From: a virus
DNA: 64,000 nt
Virus record (IMG/VR): IMGVR_UViG_3300020446_001812
Location: 42,432-106,431 of that record
Direction: 5' to 3' (one strand)
The notes beneath the pieces were generated by a model. It made no database searches. It was not told where the DNA came from and saw nothing but the letters and a program-made list of their open reading frames with translations. This document shows positions 1 to 8,875 of this stretch, piece after piece. Made by a program: the position numbers and the translations under genes. The number at the start of each line of letters is the position of its first letter. The stretch's first letter is position 1.

Positions 1-632
1 TTAACACAAATGCATGTCCTCCGGATATTCTATGGAATATTTTTGTAGATAAAATTGTTGAATTAGAGAATAATAAATCTGTTAAAAATTTTACTTTATA
101 TACAAGTGCTGAAAGTTACGGCAGTCAAGCAGAATATGTTAGAGATGGAATGGATTTTGATTTGTTTGAAAAAAATTTAACACATTTTATACAAAAAACA
201 AAAAGGTCGAGAGTAACAATAATGAGTGCATTTAATATATTAAGTTTGCCTACATTGAAACCTTTTATAAGATGGTCAAATAAATTAAAAAGACTTTCGA
301 GAGGCAGAGTGTTTTTAGATTTTGCATATGTAAGGCATCCAGAATTCTTAGATGTTAAAATTGCAGATAAAGATTTAATAGATCAGTATATTAAACCTGC
401 TGTAGATTATATGATTGAAAAGGATGTATATACGGATTATGAAATATTTAAACTAGAAAGAATATATAAAGATTGTATTTCTAAATTAGAAAAAGAGTTT
501 GATTTCAAATTAGAAAAATATCAATTTTACCAATTTGTAAATGAATACGACAAGAGACGTAATAAAAGTTTTTTGTTAACATTTCCAGAACTAAAAAACT
601 TTTATAAAAAATGCGAGGCCTATTATGTATGA
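1..632 (+). CDS. Radical SAM protein, C-terminal part (5' end outside window)
   Basis: The reading frame is open from base 3 to the TGA at 630-632 and has no start inside the window before an internal ATG at 150, so this is the 3' end of a longer gene. The visible part begins with TNACPP and is followed by a segment on a fixed-position effect (LYTSAES), then about 160 Lys- and aromatic-rich residues. That arrangement matches the C-terminal half of the twitch-type radical SAM proteins found further along this island, where a TN(A/G) strand ends the core barrel. The CxxxCxxC cluster would lie upstream and cannot be seen. It overlaps the next gene by 8 bases (ATGTATGA). Assignment is by resemblance to its neighbours and is moderately sure. 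Confidence 0.6.
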   Translation, partial: NTNACPPDILWNIFVDKIVELENNKSVKNFTLYTSAESYGSQAEYVRDGMDFDLFEKNLTHFIQKTKRSRVTIMSAFNILSLPTLKPFIRWSNKLKRLSRGRVFLDFAYVRHPEFLDVKIADKDLIDQYIKPAVDYMIEKDVYTDYEIFKLERIYKDCISKLEKEFDFKLEKYQFYQFVNEYDKRRNKSFLLTFPELKNFYKKCEAYYV

Positions 633-1308
633 TATAGCATTTATAAGTTATAATGAAAAGCAAGCTGATAAAAATTGGGAAATATTATCTAGTAAATTCA
701 AATATGCCAAAAGAACGCACGGAGTAAAAGGTATACATCAAGCACATATAGAAGCGGCTAAAAAAGCATTTACTCCAATGGTTTGGTTTGTAGATGCAGA
801 TGCTGAAATAAAAGAAGATTTTGATTTCAGCTATATTCCGCCAAGAAAAGATAGAGATGCTGTGCATGTATGGAGAAGTCAAAATCCTATAAATGATTTA
901 GAATATGGATACGGAGGCGTAAAACTTTTTCCAAGAATAGCTACTATAAATGTAGACGTTAATAAACCAGACATGACAACAAGTATTAGTAAAAAGTTTA
1001 TACCTATGCATACTATAAGTAATACAACGATGTTTAATGTAGATGAATTTAGTACATGGAGAAGTGCATTTCGAGAATGTGCAAAATTAGCAAGTAAAAC
1101 AATTGATAGACAAAACGAGGAGGAAACAAATGCAAGACTTAAAACTTGGACAACCGTGGGACACACTAGAAAGTTTGGTGAATATGCGATTCGAGGTGCT
1201 TACGATGGTATGGAGTTTGGCCTTTCTAGGGGGGCTGATCTTCGGTTAATAAACAATTACGAATGGTTAAAGGAGCAGTTTGATGCAAACACAAGAATTA
1301 TTAGATAA
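625..1308 (+). CDS. GT-A-like glycosyltransferase
   Basis: The protein of 227 residues has the look of a nucleotide-sugar-dependent glycosyltransferase of the GT-A fold. A first beta strand (IAFISYNE) is followed by MVWFVDADAEI near residues 51-61, which fits a DxD metal/sugar-nucleotide motif. Downstream are the conserved-looking blocks VHVWRSQNPINDL and YGYGGVKLFPR. Such proteins are common in marine T4-like phages. The acceptor is unknown. The gene overlaps both neighbours and is followed shortly by a methyltransferase, so the series may build or decorate a glycan. The family is inferred from motifs only; the sugar specificity cannot be read. Confidence 0.6.
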   Translation: MYDIAFISYNEKQADKNWEILSSKFKYAKRTHGVKGIHQAHIEAAKKAFTPMVWFVDADAEIKEDFDFSYIPPRKDRDAVHVWRSQNPINDLEYGYGGVKLFPRIATINVDVNKPDMTTSISKKFIPMHTISNTTMFNVDEFSTWRSAFRECAKLASKTIDRQNEEETNARLKTWTTVGHTRKFGEYAIRGAYDGMEFGLSRGADLRLINNYEWLKEQFDANTRIIR

Positions 1309-2239
1309 ATTTGAAATACTTTATCCAAATGTTGCTGATTTGCGTAGGGCTTACACTGATAAAGATTTAAGTAGTATTTTTAGATTACTAGATGCAAACG
1401 ATGATTTACGCAAAGCAGTAATGGAAGAAAACTTACATAGTATATTTAGAATCATAAAAAATTATGATGTAGAAGAATTACGAAAAGCAGTCACAGAAAA
1501 AAATTTACACAGTATTTTCAGACTTGTAGATGACGAAGATTTACGTAAGTTTTTACTAGAGGATAATATATACAAATTATGGCCTTTACTACGTAGATTT
1601 ACAAATACACAATTTGTAGATGCATTTAAAAGTTTTTTTATTAATAATATTGAAATTGACAATGATTGTTTTAGCAGAGGACAATTATTAAGTAAACAAT
1701 GGTTAATTAAGGAATTGTTAAAAATTAATAAAAATTTAGGAACAGTGTATCTTTGTGCAGGATGGTATGCTACACTTGCAACAATGTTATTTGAAAGTAA
1801 TATAAAGTTAGATAAAATTAGATCTTTTGATATAGATGAAACTTGTGTGCCTATAGCAAAAATATTTAACAAGCCTTGGTTAAAAGAAAACTGGAAATTC
1901 CAAGCATCAACTATAGATATAAATGATATAGATTATAGAGAACACACGTATCAAGTAACAAGAGCAGATGGTACTTCCTGCTCTGTTACTGATCAATGCG
2001 ATACTGTTATAAACACAAGTTGTGAACATATTGGAAATTTTTCTAAATGGTATAACAATATTCCTGCAAATACAATACTTGTGCTTCAAAGCAATAATTT
2101 TAATGAAGTGGAGGAACATACAAATTGTGTCAATAATATAGAAGAATTTGACAACATGACACCTATGCAAGAAACTTACTATAAAGGTGCACTTGAACTA
2201 GACAAATATACGAGGTACATGAAAATTGGATATAAATAA
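1283..2239 (+). CDS. SAM-dependent methyltransferase with N-terminal tandem repeats
   Basis: I choose the ATG at 1283 because AGGAG (1271-1275) lies 7 bases upstream; a TTG at 1280 is less likely. Residues 19-106 are four degenerate copies of a 21-24-residue unit of the form DLRKAVxExNLHSIFRLxDD. The remainder resembles a class I methyltransferase: the strand VYLCAGWYATLATML takes the place of the glycine-rich motif I, FDIDETCVPIAKIF gives the acidic motif II, and CDTVINTSCEHI is motif IV. Related proteins occur in T4-like phages, sometimes annotated only as methyltransferase. The substrate is unknown. The repeat region may be a binding or oligomerisation platform (inference). Confidence 0.65.
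   Translation: MQTQELLDKFEILYPNVADLRRAYTDKDLSSIFRLLDANDDLRKAVMEENLHSIFRIIKNYDVEELRKAVTEKNLHSIFRLVDDEDLRKFLLEDNIYKLWPLLRRFTNTQFVDAFKSFFINNIEIDNDCFSRGQLLSKQWLIKELLKINKNLGTVYLCAGWYATLATMLFESNIKLDKIRSFDIDETCVPIAKIFNKPWLKENWKFQASTIDINDIDYREHTYQVTRADGTSCSVTDQCDTVINTSCEHIGNFSKWYNNIPANTILVLQSNNFNEVEEHTNCVNNIEEFDNMTPMQETYYKGALELDKYTRYMKIGYK
1337..1600 (+). repeat. Four tandem in-frame repeats in methyltransferase N-terminus
   Basis: Four in-frame units of 63-72 bases encode copies of a (D/E)LR(K/R)A...(L)HSIFR(L/I) module. Units 2 and 3 are closest: residues 41-64 and 65-85 share LRKAV, E-N-LHSIFR. Unit 1 (19-40) and unit 4 (86-106) are more diverged. The pattern suggests internal duplication. Confidence 0.75.
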
Positions 2240-2462
2240 TTTTAGTCTAAGAAAATTGCAGACAGAAAGTTCCCGTGCTTTAAGTGCTATGCAAGCTACT
2301 AATAATAATATTCATCAATTCAATAAACAAGCTCATCATAATAGCCAAAATTGGTACAAAGCAGTAATTGAATGGTATATAAAAGAATATGGCGACATAC
2401 CAAGTAAAGTAGGTCCGGGTAAAGATGTAAAATTAGTCTTAGGAGAAAACGTTGATACATGA
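2226..2462 (+). CDS. Small hypothetical protein
   Basis: The 78-residue frame starts at a TTG (2226) overlapping the preceding gene by 14 bases, with GAGG at 2212-2215 as a possible ribosome binding site. The product is rich in Asn, Gln and Ser (NNNIHQFNKQAHHNSQNW) and then becomes compact and ordered-looking (WYKAVIEWYIKEYGDIP). I do not recognise a family. It is positioned between a methyltransferase and the structural-motif/nitroreductase fusion, and translational coupling with both is likely. Confidence 0.5.
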   Translation: MDINNFSLRKLQTESSRALSAMQATNNNIHQFNKQAHHNSQNWYKAVIEWYIKEYGDIPSKVGPGKDVKLVLGENVDT

Positions 2463-3399
2463 TATAAATTTACTAATTCAAGAAAAAACCAATATTATAG
2501 AATCTTGTGTCAAATATCAAAAGAGGAAATATCCTAATAGAACAAGAGATTATGACAAGTGTAGAAGAGATTTAAATTACATACTAGATGCAATGCTTTT
2601 TGATGTAGAGAATAACACAACACACAATACAATTTATATAGGAAACAAGTTTTGGATTAGAAACGAACGGCAGATATCAGTATACCAGGTAGAACTGGAC
2701 GTTTACAATAAAATGTTTTCAATTATAGAAAATAATGAAAATTTTTCTGATGAAACAGTAAAACGTATGAAAGATTTGACAGCAATACTTTCAAATATAA
2801 TTAAACAAGGACCTATGGAAGAACCAAATAGTTGGCATCATAGTGCATCGTTAAGGCTTAACACATATAATTGGCAACTTAAAGTTCCTAAGGTCGAAGA
2901 AATTAATGGCATTTTAGATGACCTTCATAACTATTCACCTAGTAAACAAAAAATGGTAAGATACCATATAGATGTATACAGGAATGATAATGATGAAAAT
3001 AAGAAAAAAATTTATCGAGCTCATGCCGCGACTACAGAAAAAAAAGCTAGACACAATCCGCAAGTATTAGCTCCTTGGTTGTTGTTTTTTCGACCAAGAG
3101 ATGAAGCAACTTTAAAGGACGATTTTAGACTTGCAGATTTTTATATGGATTTAGGTATAGCCACTAGTAATATTATTTACAGTGCCGCAAGTAGAGGGTT
3201 GGATACAGGAATATCTAAATGTATAAATTATGATGATTTGATTAAAGAGGTAATTGGATATGTTCCAGAATTAGTCATTGGTATTGGATATAGAAACAAT
3301 GATAGACGATATATGTGTTTACATTATAATAAAATAATTGAGATCCCAGATTATGATGTTCCTAAACCAGAAATGGATGAATATATAACATATGTATAA
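2452..3399 (+). CDS. Nitroreductase-like domain fused to phage structural motif
   Basis: The start is a TTG at 2452 with AGGAG (2441-2445) six bases upstream; the nearby ATG at 2459 runs into a stop at once. Residues 37-47 read CRRDLNYILDA. This is a motif I know as repeated in virion/tail-fibre proteins of marine T4-like phages (CRRDVGYIVDA type). The C-terminal part (about 125-300) looks like the nitroreductase FMN fold: LAPWLLFFRPRDE (206-218), DLGIATSNIIYSAASRGLDTG (233-253), then VPELVIGIGYR (271-281). A flavin-dependent redox activity is inferred. The N-terminal part may dock the enzyme to a virion component. Confidence 0.6.
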   Translation: MIHDINLLIQEKTNIIESCVKYQKRKYPNRTRDYDKCRRDLNYILDAMLFDVENNTTHNTIYIGNKFWIRNERQISVYQVELDVYNKMFSIIENNENFSDETVKRMKDLTAILSNIIKQGPMEEPNSWHHSASLRLNTYNWQLKVPKVEEINGILDDLHNYSPSKQKMVRYHIDVYRNDNDENKKKIYRAHAATTEKKARHNPQVLAPWLLFFRPRDEATLKDDFRLADFYMDLGIATSNIIYSAASRGLDTGISKCINYDDLIKEVIGYVPELVIGIGYRNNDRRYMCLHYNKIIEIPDYDVPKPEMDEYITYV

Positions 3400-4459
3400 T
3401 TACGAAGATATTAAAACAATTCATCTAGAGGTTACACAAAATTGCCAAGCCGCATGTCCTATGTGTGATAGAAATATGAATGGTAAAGGAATAAATCCTC
3501 ATATTAATCTTGATGAGCTTTCTTATCAAGATTGTACAAATATATTTCCTGCATCTTTCATCAAACAATTACATACTATGTACATGTGTGGCAATTTAGG
3601 TGATCCTATTGTTGCTAGAGACACATTAGAAATATTTGAATATTTCCGTTGGGCTAATCCTAACATGTGGTTAAGTATGAATACAAATGGCGGAGCAAAA
3701 AATGAAATCTGGTGGCGTAAACTTGCAAAAGTTTTTAACAATAAAGGTGCAGTAATCTTTAGTGTAGACGGATTAGAAGATACTAATCACATATATAGAC
3801 AAAATGTAGTTTGGAAAAATGTAGAACGTAATATGCGGGCATTCATCGATGCAGGTGGCAGAGCAAGATGGGATTTTTTAATTTTTGAACATAACCAACA
3901 TCAAGTAGAAGAAGCAGAAGCTCTTGCAAATGAGTGGGGTTGTGAAAAATTTATGAAAAAGAAAACTGGTAGGTTCATAACACAAGATTCAAAAAAGAAA
4001 GAGTCACACCAAGCAGTAAGTAAAAAAGGAAAAACAACTAAAGAACTTAAAAAGCCTGATAGCAAATATCAAAATAAAGCATTAAAACAGCAAGATGCTG
4101 TAATTCAAAAATATAATACAATGGATACCTATTATGATAATGCCTTTATTGATTGTAAAGTAAAAAAAGATAATAGTATTTTTATTACAGCAGAAGGTTT
4201 AGCACTACCTTGTTGCTGGACAGCAGGACGAATGTACAAATGGTGGCATAAAGATCCTAAAGTAGAACAAATATGGGACTTTATACCAGATAAATCTGCT
4301 TTAGATGCACGTAAAGGTTTAGACAAAGTTTTTGATACGGGCATATTTACAAATATACAGAATAGTTGGTCCAAACCAAGTTGCAAAGAAGGAAAATTAA
4401 AAGTGTGTGCAATGAAGTGTGGCACTGAATTTGATCCGTTTGGAGAGCAATTTAAATGA
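3392..4459 (+). CDS. Radical SAM/SPASM protein
   Basis: Cys18, Cys22 and Cys25 (CQAACPMC) form the [4Fe-4S] cluster that binds S-adenosylmethionine. A canonical C-terminal SPASM-like region follows, with DCKV, LPCCWTAGR and CKEGKLKVCAMKC supplying further Cys for auxiliary clusters. Between core and SPASM is a strongly basic, low-complexity insert (about residues 190-235, many Lys). Radical SAM/SPASM enzymes act on peptides, sugars or small molecules; nothing here fixes the substrate. It is one of only two radical SAM genes in the island with the Cys-rich module at the C-terminus. It overlaps both neighbours by 4-8 bases. Confidence 0.85.
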   Translation: MYNYEDIKTIHLEVTQNCQAACPMCDRNMNGKGINPHINLDELSYQDCTNIFPASFIKQLHTMYMCGNLGDPIVARDTLEIFEYFRWANPNMWLSMNTNGGAKNEIWWRKLAKVFNNKGAVIFSVDGLEDTNHIYRQNVVWKNVERNMRAFIDAGGRARWDFLIFEHNQHQVEEAEALANEWGCEKFMKKKTGRFITQDSKKKESHQAVSKKGKTTKELKKPDSKYQNKALKQQDAVIQKYNTMDTYYDNAFIDCKVKKDNSIFITAEGLALPCCWTAGRMYKWWHKDPKVEQIWDFIPDKSALDARKGLDKVFDTGIFTNIQNSWSKPSCKEGKLKVCAMKCGTEFDPFGEQFK

Positions 4460-4959
4460 TATTTAATTTCGCTACAATTGATGCTAATTTTGATGTGATA
4501 AAACAGAGTAGTCAATGGTATAACCTTGTCAATGAATTTAAAAAAGCAAAAAAGATTGGCTATATAGGACATGGCGGTAATCTTGCAATCGCTGATCATG
4601 CATCAATAGACGCCGCAAGATTGACTGATAAACAAACCTTTAGTTTAGGTTCAGCAATATGGTGTACATCTTTAATTAATGATCATAAAGAAAAATGGAT
4701 TAGCAAATGGATAGGCATGACAGACGCAGATTTAGTTATACTTTTCACTGCAAGTGCGACAGATAAAGCATTTGACATAGCTGTAAACCACTGCATTCAA
4801 AAAAACATAAACTATTGTGTGATATCTGGAGTAGACAAATATCCAAAACAAATACATCTAAATTTACTAACCTATCATGAATATGAAGTAGCGGCGTTAG
4901 CGTTATCATACGAACTTTTAAATGCAGGAGGTTACCATTGTCCGGAAATAAAACAGTAG
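4456..4959 (+). CDS. SIS-domain sugar-phosphate isomerase-like protein
   Basis: The protein of 167 residues resembles the SIS fold of phosphoheptose isomerase (GmhA) type. After a first helix the strand IGYIGHGGNLAIADHAS (34-50) matches the phosphosugar-binding glycine/asparagine loop, followed by a region with CTSLIND and a second Rossmann strand ADLVILFTASATDKAFDIA. The gene sits directly before a NeuA-like cytidylyltransferase, and together they could make an activated acidic or heptose sugar. It lacks the usual strong GNGGSA wording of GmhA, so the exact reaction is uncertain. Confidence 0.65.
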   Translation: MIFNFATIDANFDVIKQSSQWYNLVNEFKKAKKIGYIGHGGNLAIADHASIDAARLTDKQTFSLGSAIWCTSLINDHKEKWISKWIGMTDADLVILFTASATDKAFDIAVNHCIQKNINYCVISGVDKYPKQIHLNLLTYHEYEVAALALSYELLNAGGYHCPEIKQ

Positions 4960-5660
4960 CATTACAGACTGCAAGAGCAGGATCAAAAAGTATTCCAAAA
5001 AAGAATTTATTAGAAGTAGACATGCATCCATTGTTTGCCCATTCTATAATGGCAGCTACAGATTGTGATTTAATAGACAGTGTTTGGTGTAGTACTGATG
5101 ACGATACTATAAAAAGTTTAAGCACCTTTTATGAATTCAATATCATAGATAGACCTTTGGAGTTATCTGGTGATGATGACAGTCATCTAGACGTTATTAG
5201 ACACGGCGTTACACATATAGAAGATAACATAGGCACTTGCGATATAGTAGTTTTACTTTTAGGTAATGTTGTTGGAATTGATAGTAAAAGTTTGACTGAA
5301 GCAATCAAAATGCTAGATGGATTCGATAGCGTTGTTAGTGTAAGTAAATTTAACATGTTTAATCCGTTTAGGGCGATGCAAATAAAAAACGGAGAACTTA
5401 ACACATTTATTTCACAAGATCAAATACAAAGTTCTAAGCAGGCAAATGATAAAAATAGTGCTGGTGATATTTACTATTGTAACGGAAATTTTTGGATTAT
5501 GAAACGTGATATAATATTTAAAGATGACAATAAACTTCCATTTCAATGGTTAGGTAACAAGATTCGTCCTTATGTACAAGATACATTTTTAGAGTTAGAT
5601 GCACCTTGGCAAAAGGATTATGTAATACAAAGCATTAGAAATGACAAAGGTTTGAAATGA
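4938..5660 (+). CDS. CMP-sialic/CMP-sugar synthetase-like cytidylyltransferase
   Basis: The TTG start at 4938 is chosen because AGGAGG (4926-4931) lies six bases upstream. Residues 12-24 (ARAGSKSIPKKNL) are the CTP-binding loop of acylneuraminate cytidylyltransferases (NeuA family), followed by PLFAHSIMAA and VWCSTDDDTI, the usual continuation. The length of 240 residues fits single-domain members. The enzyme would transfer CMP to a nonulosonic (sialic, legionaminic or similar) or related sugar. The SIS protein upstream and a GT-A protein near the start of the island support a role in surface-glycan synthesis. No NeuB-like synthase is visible in the window. Confidence 0.8.
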   Translation: MSGNKTVALQTARAGSKSIPKKNLLEVDMHPLFAHSIMAATDCDLIDSVWCSTDDDTIKSLSTFYEFNIIDRPLELSGDDDSHLDVIRHGVTHIEDNIGTCDIVVLLLGNVVGIDSKSLTEAIKMLDGFDSVVSVSKFNMFNPFRAMQIKNGELNTFISQDQIQSSKQANDKNSAGDIYYCNGNFWIMKRDIIFKDDNKLPFQWLGNKIRPYVQDTFLELDAPWQKDYVIQSIRNDKGLK

Positions 5661-6577
5661 ATTTTTGGGAACAAACAAAAAATATAAGGCCAGAAGAGTT
5701 TACAGATAGTAAATTATATGGTAGACGTTTTTGGAAAAACTTTCTAAAGACGCATGATTACTTTTTTGTAGAATTTCCGTTATCTATGAAAAATTATTTT
5801 TTACCTATGGGGTATTTTTTGTATACATCAAAATCAAAGAAAGATTATTTAAAATTTGTATATAAAAAGAAGACGTATGAAGAATACGTAAATTCTTGTA
5901 AATTAATACATGATACATTATGTAATTTTAATTATGAGATATTTAAAATACGCAAAGACGATCTATTTCGTGTAAAGGAATTCCCTCAATTTTGTATATT
6001 AATTAGAGAACTATACCAAAACGGATCTTACAATTATCCTTGCTGGAGATTATCAGACGGACTTGTATGTTCGCATCCTGGCCAACATTTAAATTTTTGT
6101 AAAATATTTTTAGGTATGCCTGTTAAAGGCTGGATATCTTTTCCTAAACAACGCACACAACAAAGTTTGCAATATTTACATGGCATGAACATAATTAAAA
6201 AGATTAATAATAATGATGATATAATAGATATACTAGGAACAAATATTATTTCAGCTTGTATACAAAAATATGATGATCAACAAGTTCCAAGCCTTTATCC
6301 TAGTATACCAAGACCAATTTGGTCTGATTATGACGGAAACGGAAACACAGCTTGGCCTTGGAACGATGTATGGAATTTCAACGAACACCTGCGTAAATCT
6401 AGTTTTTTAAAAATTATAGATAAGATAATACAAAATCCAGACAGTGTTAATAAATTTGTTGAGGTTAAAGTAGATTTTCCTAGCAATGAAATTTTAATTA
6501 ATAACTTTTTTGCTTTTTTGCTTACTGAACAACAAGAAGATAATAAATTTAAATTGAAAGTTGCCAGACGTACTTAA
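5657..6577 (+). CDS. Hypothetical protein, aromatic-rich
   Basis: This 306-residue protein overlaps the cytidylyltransferase by 4 bases (ATGA). It is rich in Tyr, Phe, Trp and Lys and has motif-like blocks SYNYPCWRLSDGLVCSHPGQ, GMPVKGWISFPKQR and GNGNTAWPWNDVWNF. There are no membrane segments and no catalytic motif that I recognise. Its position between the CMP-sugar gene and a run of radical SAM genes suggests a sugar- or substrate-handling role, but this is only context. The sequence could be a divergent phage-specific enzyme or a binding protein. Confidence 0.6.
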   Translation: MNFWEQTKNIRPEEFTDSKLYGRRFWKNFLKTHDYFFVEFPLSMKNYFLPMGYFLYTSKSKKDYLKFVYKKKTYEEYVNSCKLIHDTLCNFNYEIFKIRKDDLFRVKEFPQFCILIRELYQNGSYNYPCWRLSDGLVCSHPGQHLNFCKIFLGMPVKGWISFPKQRTQQSLQYLHGMNIIKKINNNDDIIDILGTNIISACIQKYDDQQVPSLYPSIPRPIWSDYDGNGNTAWPWNDVWNFNEHLRKSSFLKIIDKIIQNPDSVNKFVEVKVDFPSNEILINNFFAFLLTEQQEDNKFKLKVARRT

Positions 6578-6609
6578 CATTGGCTTTTTTGCTGATAAGT
6601 ATGTATATA

Positions 6610-8022
6610 ATGAAAAAAGAATTACCATCAAAAACCTTTTGTTTACTTCCTTGGGTGCATCTTAGCACAAGACCAGATGGAAGTATGCGTGTATGTTGTA
6701 CAGCAAATGCAAGTTCTGTAGGGCCGACTAATGACAAAGAACATGGTGGTCAAGTTGGTATTTTAAAGACAGAAGACGGAAAGCCTAATAATCTCAATGT
6801 TAGCGATTTTGAAACTGCCTGGAACAGTACCTACATGAAAAACGTAAGAATGCAAATGCTTAACGGTGAACAACCTCCTAGTTGTATAAAATGTTACAAG
6901 GAAGAGGCTGCAGGTCATAATTCGAAACGTATGTGGGAAACTGAATACTGGAGACAAAGAGTTGATCTTGACCAAATAATTGCAAACACAGCAGAAGATG
7001 GCAGTGTGCCTCCTAATCTTGCATACATTGATTTAAGATTCGGTACTAAATGTCAACTAGCGTGTGTAATGTGTTCGCCGCATGATAGTTCAGGTTGGAT
7101 AAAAGATTGGAAAGCTGTATTTCCTGCTGTAGAAAATGCAAGTTTAAAAGAAACTATGCAGTGGAAAGACAAAGGTAGTTACAATGGAAGCAGTTACAAT
7201 TGGCACAAACAAAATCCTACATTTTGGAAACAGTTTTATGAACAAATGCCAAGTATGCAACAAATTTATTTTGCAGGTGGTGAAAGTTTAATAATTGAAG
7301 AACATTATGAAATATTAGAACATGCTATCAAAATGGGTTATGCAAAAGATCTTGAACTTAGATATAACAGTAATGGAGTAGAATGGCGTGATGATCTATT
7401 TGATCTGTGGAAGCAATTCAAACTAGTACGTTTCCATTATTCTATTGATAGTATAGAAAAAATGAATGATTATATAAGATATCCAAGTGATTGGACTAGA
7501 CAAAGTCAAGTCTTTCATATACTAGATAATTATACATCTAATAATGTAGAAGTAACTGTGGCTTGTGCTGTACAAGCATTAAACATTTATTACATACCTG
7601 ATTTAATAAAATGGAAATTAAATCAAGGTTTTAAAAAAATTAACATGTGGCCGTTTGGGGCAGGAGGCGTAAATTATCACTTTGTGTATCATCCGCCGCA
7701 TTTAAATGTAAAGGTTTTACCTAAATGGTTTAAAGAAGAATGTCGTAAAAAGTATGAAGAATTTTATCCTTGGTGGGAGGCTAATTGGGAAAAAGGAGTA
7801 CCTAGTTGGCACAAAGGAAAAGTTGATTATAATAAATGGCGGAGTGCTAGTTATGGTATAAGTAGGCTGGAAGGTATGTTAAAATTTATGGAAAGCGAAG
7901 ATTGGAGCATACGTTTGCCTGAAATGAAAGAGTTTTTAGATTTGTGTGACAAACAAAGGGGCGTCACATTTTCTGAAACTTTTCCAGAAATGAAGGATAT
8001 ATTTAATGTTTGCAAAAATTAA
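6610..8022 (+). CDS. Twitch-type radical SAM protein (N-terminal Cys module)
   Basis: Of the in-frame starts I prefer the ATG at 6610 (MKKELPSKTF) over ATG 6601 or TTG 6580, because paralogues begin the same distance before FCxLPW. The N-terminal module has Cys11, Cys29-Cys30, and Cys92-x2-Cys95 with W71 and R80 between, the spacing of a SPASM/twitch cluster domain. The radical SAM core follows at Cys148, Cys152, Cys155 (CQLACVMC), and IYFAGGESLIIEE is the AdoMet-binding GGE strand. At about 470 residues it is the longest of the six paralogues. The substrate is unknown. There is no clear Shine-Dalgarno site. Confidence 0.85.
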   Translation: MKKELPSKTFCLLPWVHLSTRPDGSMRVCCTANASSVGPTNDKEHGGQVGILKTEDGKPNNLNVSDFETAWNSTYMKNVRMQMLNGEQPPSCIKCYKEEAAGHNSKRMWETEYWRQRVDLDQIIANTAEDGSVPPNLAYIDLRFGTKCQLACVMCSPHDSSGWIKDWKAVFPAVENASLKETMQWKDKGSYNGSSYNWHKQNPTFWKQFYEQMPSMQQIYFAGGESLIIEEHYEILEHAIKMGYAKDLELRYNSNGVEWRDDLFDLWKQFKLVRFHYSIDSIEKMNDYIRYPSDWTRQSQVFHILDNYTSNNVEVTVACAVQALNIYYIPDLIKWKLNQGFKKINMWPFGAGGVNYHFVYHPPHLNVKVLPKWFKEECRKKYEEFYPWWEANWEKGVPSWHKGKVDYNKWRSASYGISRLEGMLKFMESEDWSIRLPEMKEFLDLCDKQRGVTFSETFPEMKDIFNVCKN

Positions 8023-8875
8023 TAGAATAAATGATGTTGAACCATATAAAGTGTTAGAGTATGAAAATTACATGCCAAATCTTAAAGATCAAAATGTAAT
8101 TCGAAATATAGCAGAAAATTTTCAAAAAGCAATAGCACATGATATAATGTTTGACGAAGATGATTTACAATGGCTATATGGCTTTGCATATAGTAGATGT
8201 CATACAGTGAGGCATAATGATAACGGAACAGTTTTCATAAGCGGAAATTTACAAACTATATACAAGAAGTTCAAAGATAAAATTGACAATATTATACCTG
8301 GTGCTGAAAACTCACCAGTCGTAGGTGGAAACTTTTTTATTACTCCTAGTCAATACGGTTTACATAATGATAGTACAAGAGAAAAAGATTGGCAAGATAC
8401 TTTAAAAAATACTCCTTTAGATAGTGATCGGAGACGTTTTGTTCCTTGGAGAAATGTAATTATTCCTATATATACATGTCTGCCAGGAGTTGAAAGCCAT
8501 GGCGTATTTTTTGATCAGCGTCACATAGATTTTGCCCATGTTTATCATCATGGTAGAAAACCAGATCAAAAAGTTGCTACTACATATCCATTAGTTGATG
8601 ATCATAAGGATATTGATTTTCATTTATTAGATGGAACAAAGCAAGATAGAGAAAAAAATTTATTACCATATAATGAAAATCACTTCGATCGTTACTTATA
8701 TTATACGCCTAAAAGGAGACTTACTGGGCTAACACCAGAACTAACATGCAAATGGGAAGTAGGTAAACCTATAGTGTTTGATGCTGTTCAACTACATGCA
8801 ACAAATAAAGGATTAAAGGATAGACAATGGAATACAAAAATGGGACTGTTGTTGACTTTCCTTAGAGAAATGTAA
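8006..8875 (+). CDS. 2-oxoglutarate/Fe(II)-oxygenase-like protein
   Basis: The product of 289 residues has a candidate double-stranded beta-helix iron site: His120-x-Asp122 (GLHNDS) and distal His264 (VQLHATN), with Lys/Arg near the C-terminus for 2-oxoglutarate. The VIIPIYTCLPG strand sits between them. Proteins of this sort hydroxylate, halogenate or otherwise oxidise small molecules or side chains. It overlaps the preceding radical SAM gene by 17 bases and touches the SGNH hydrolase downstream, so the three are probably made together. The fold is inferred from motif spacing and not from a family I know by name. Confidence 0.6.
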   Translation: MFAKINRINDVEPYKVLEYENYMPNLKDQNVIRNIAENFQKAIAHDIMFDEDDLQWLYGFAYSRCHTVRHNDNGTVFISGNLQTIYKKFKDKIDNIIPGAENSPVVGGNFFITPSQYGLHNDSTREKDWQDTLKNTPLDSDRRRFVPWRNVIIPIYTCLPGVESHGVFFDQRHIDFAHVYHHGRKPDQKVATTYPLVDDHKDIDFHLLDGTKQDREKNLLPYNENHFDRYLYYTPKRRLTGLTPELTCKWEVGKPIVFDAVQLHATNKGLKDRQWNTKMGLLLTFLREM

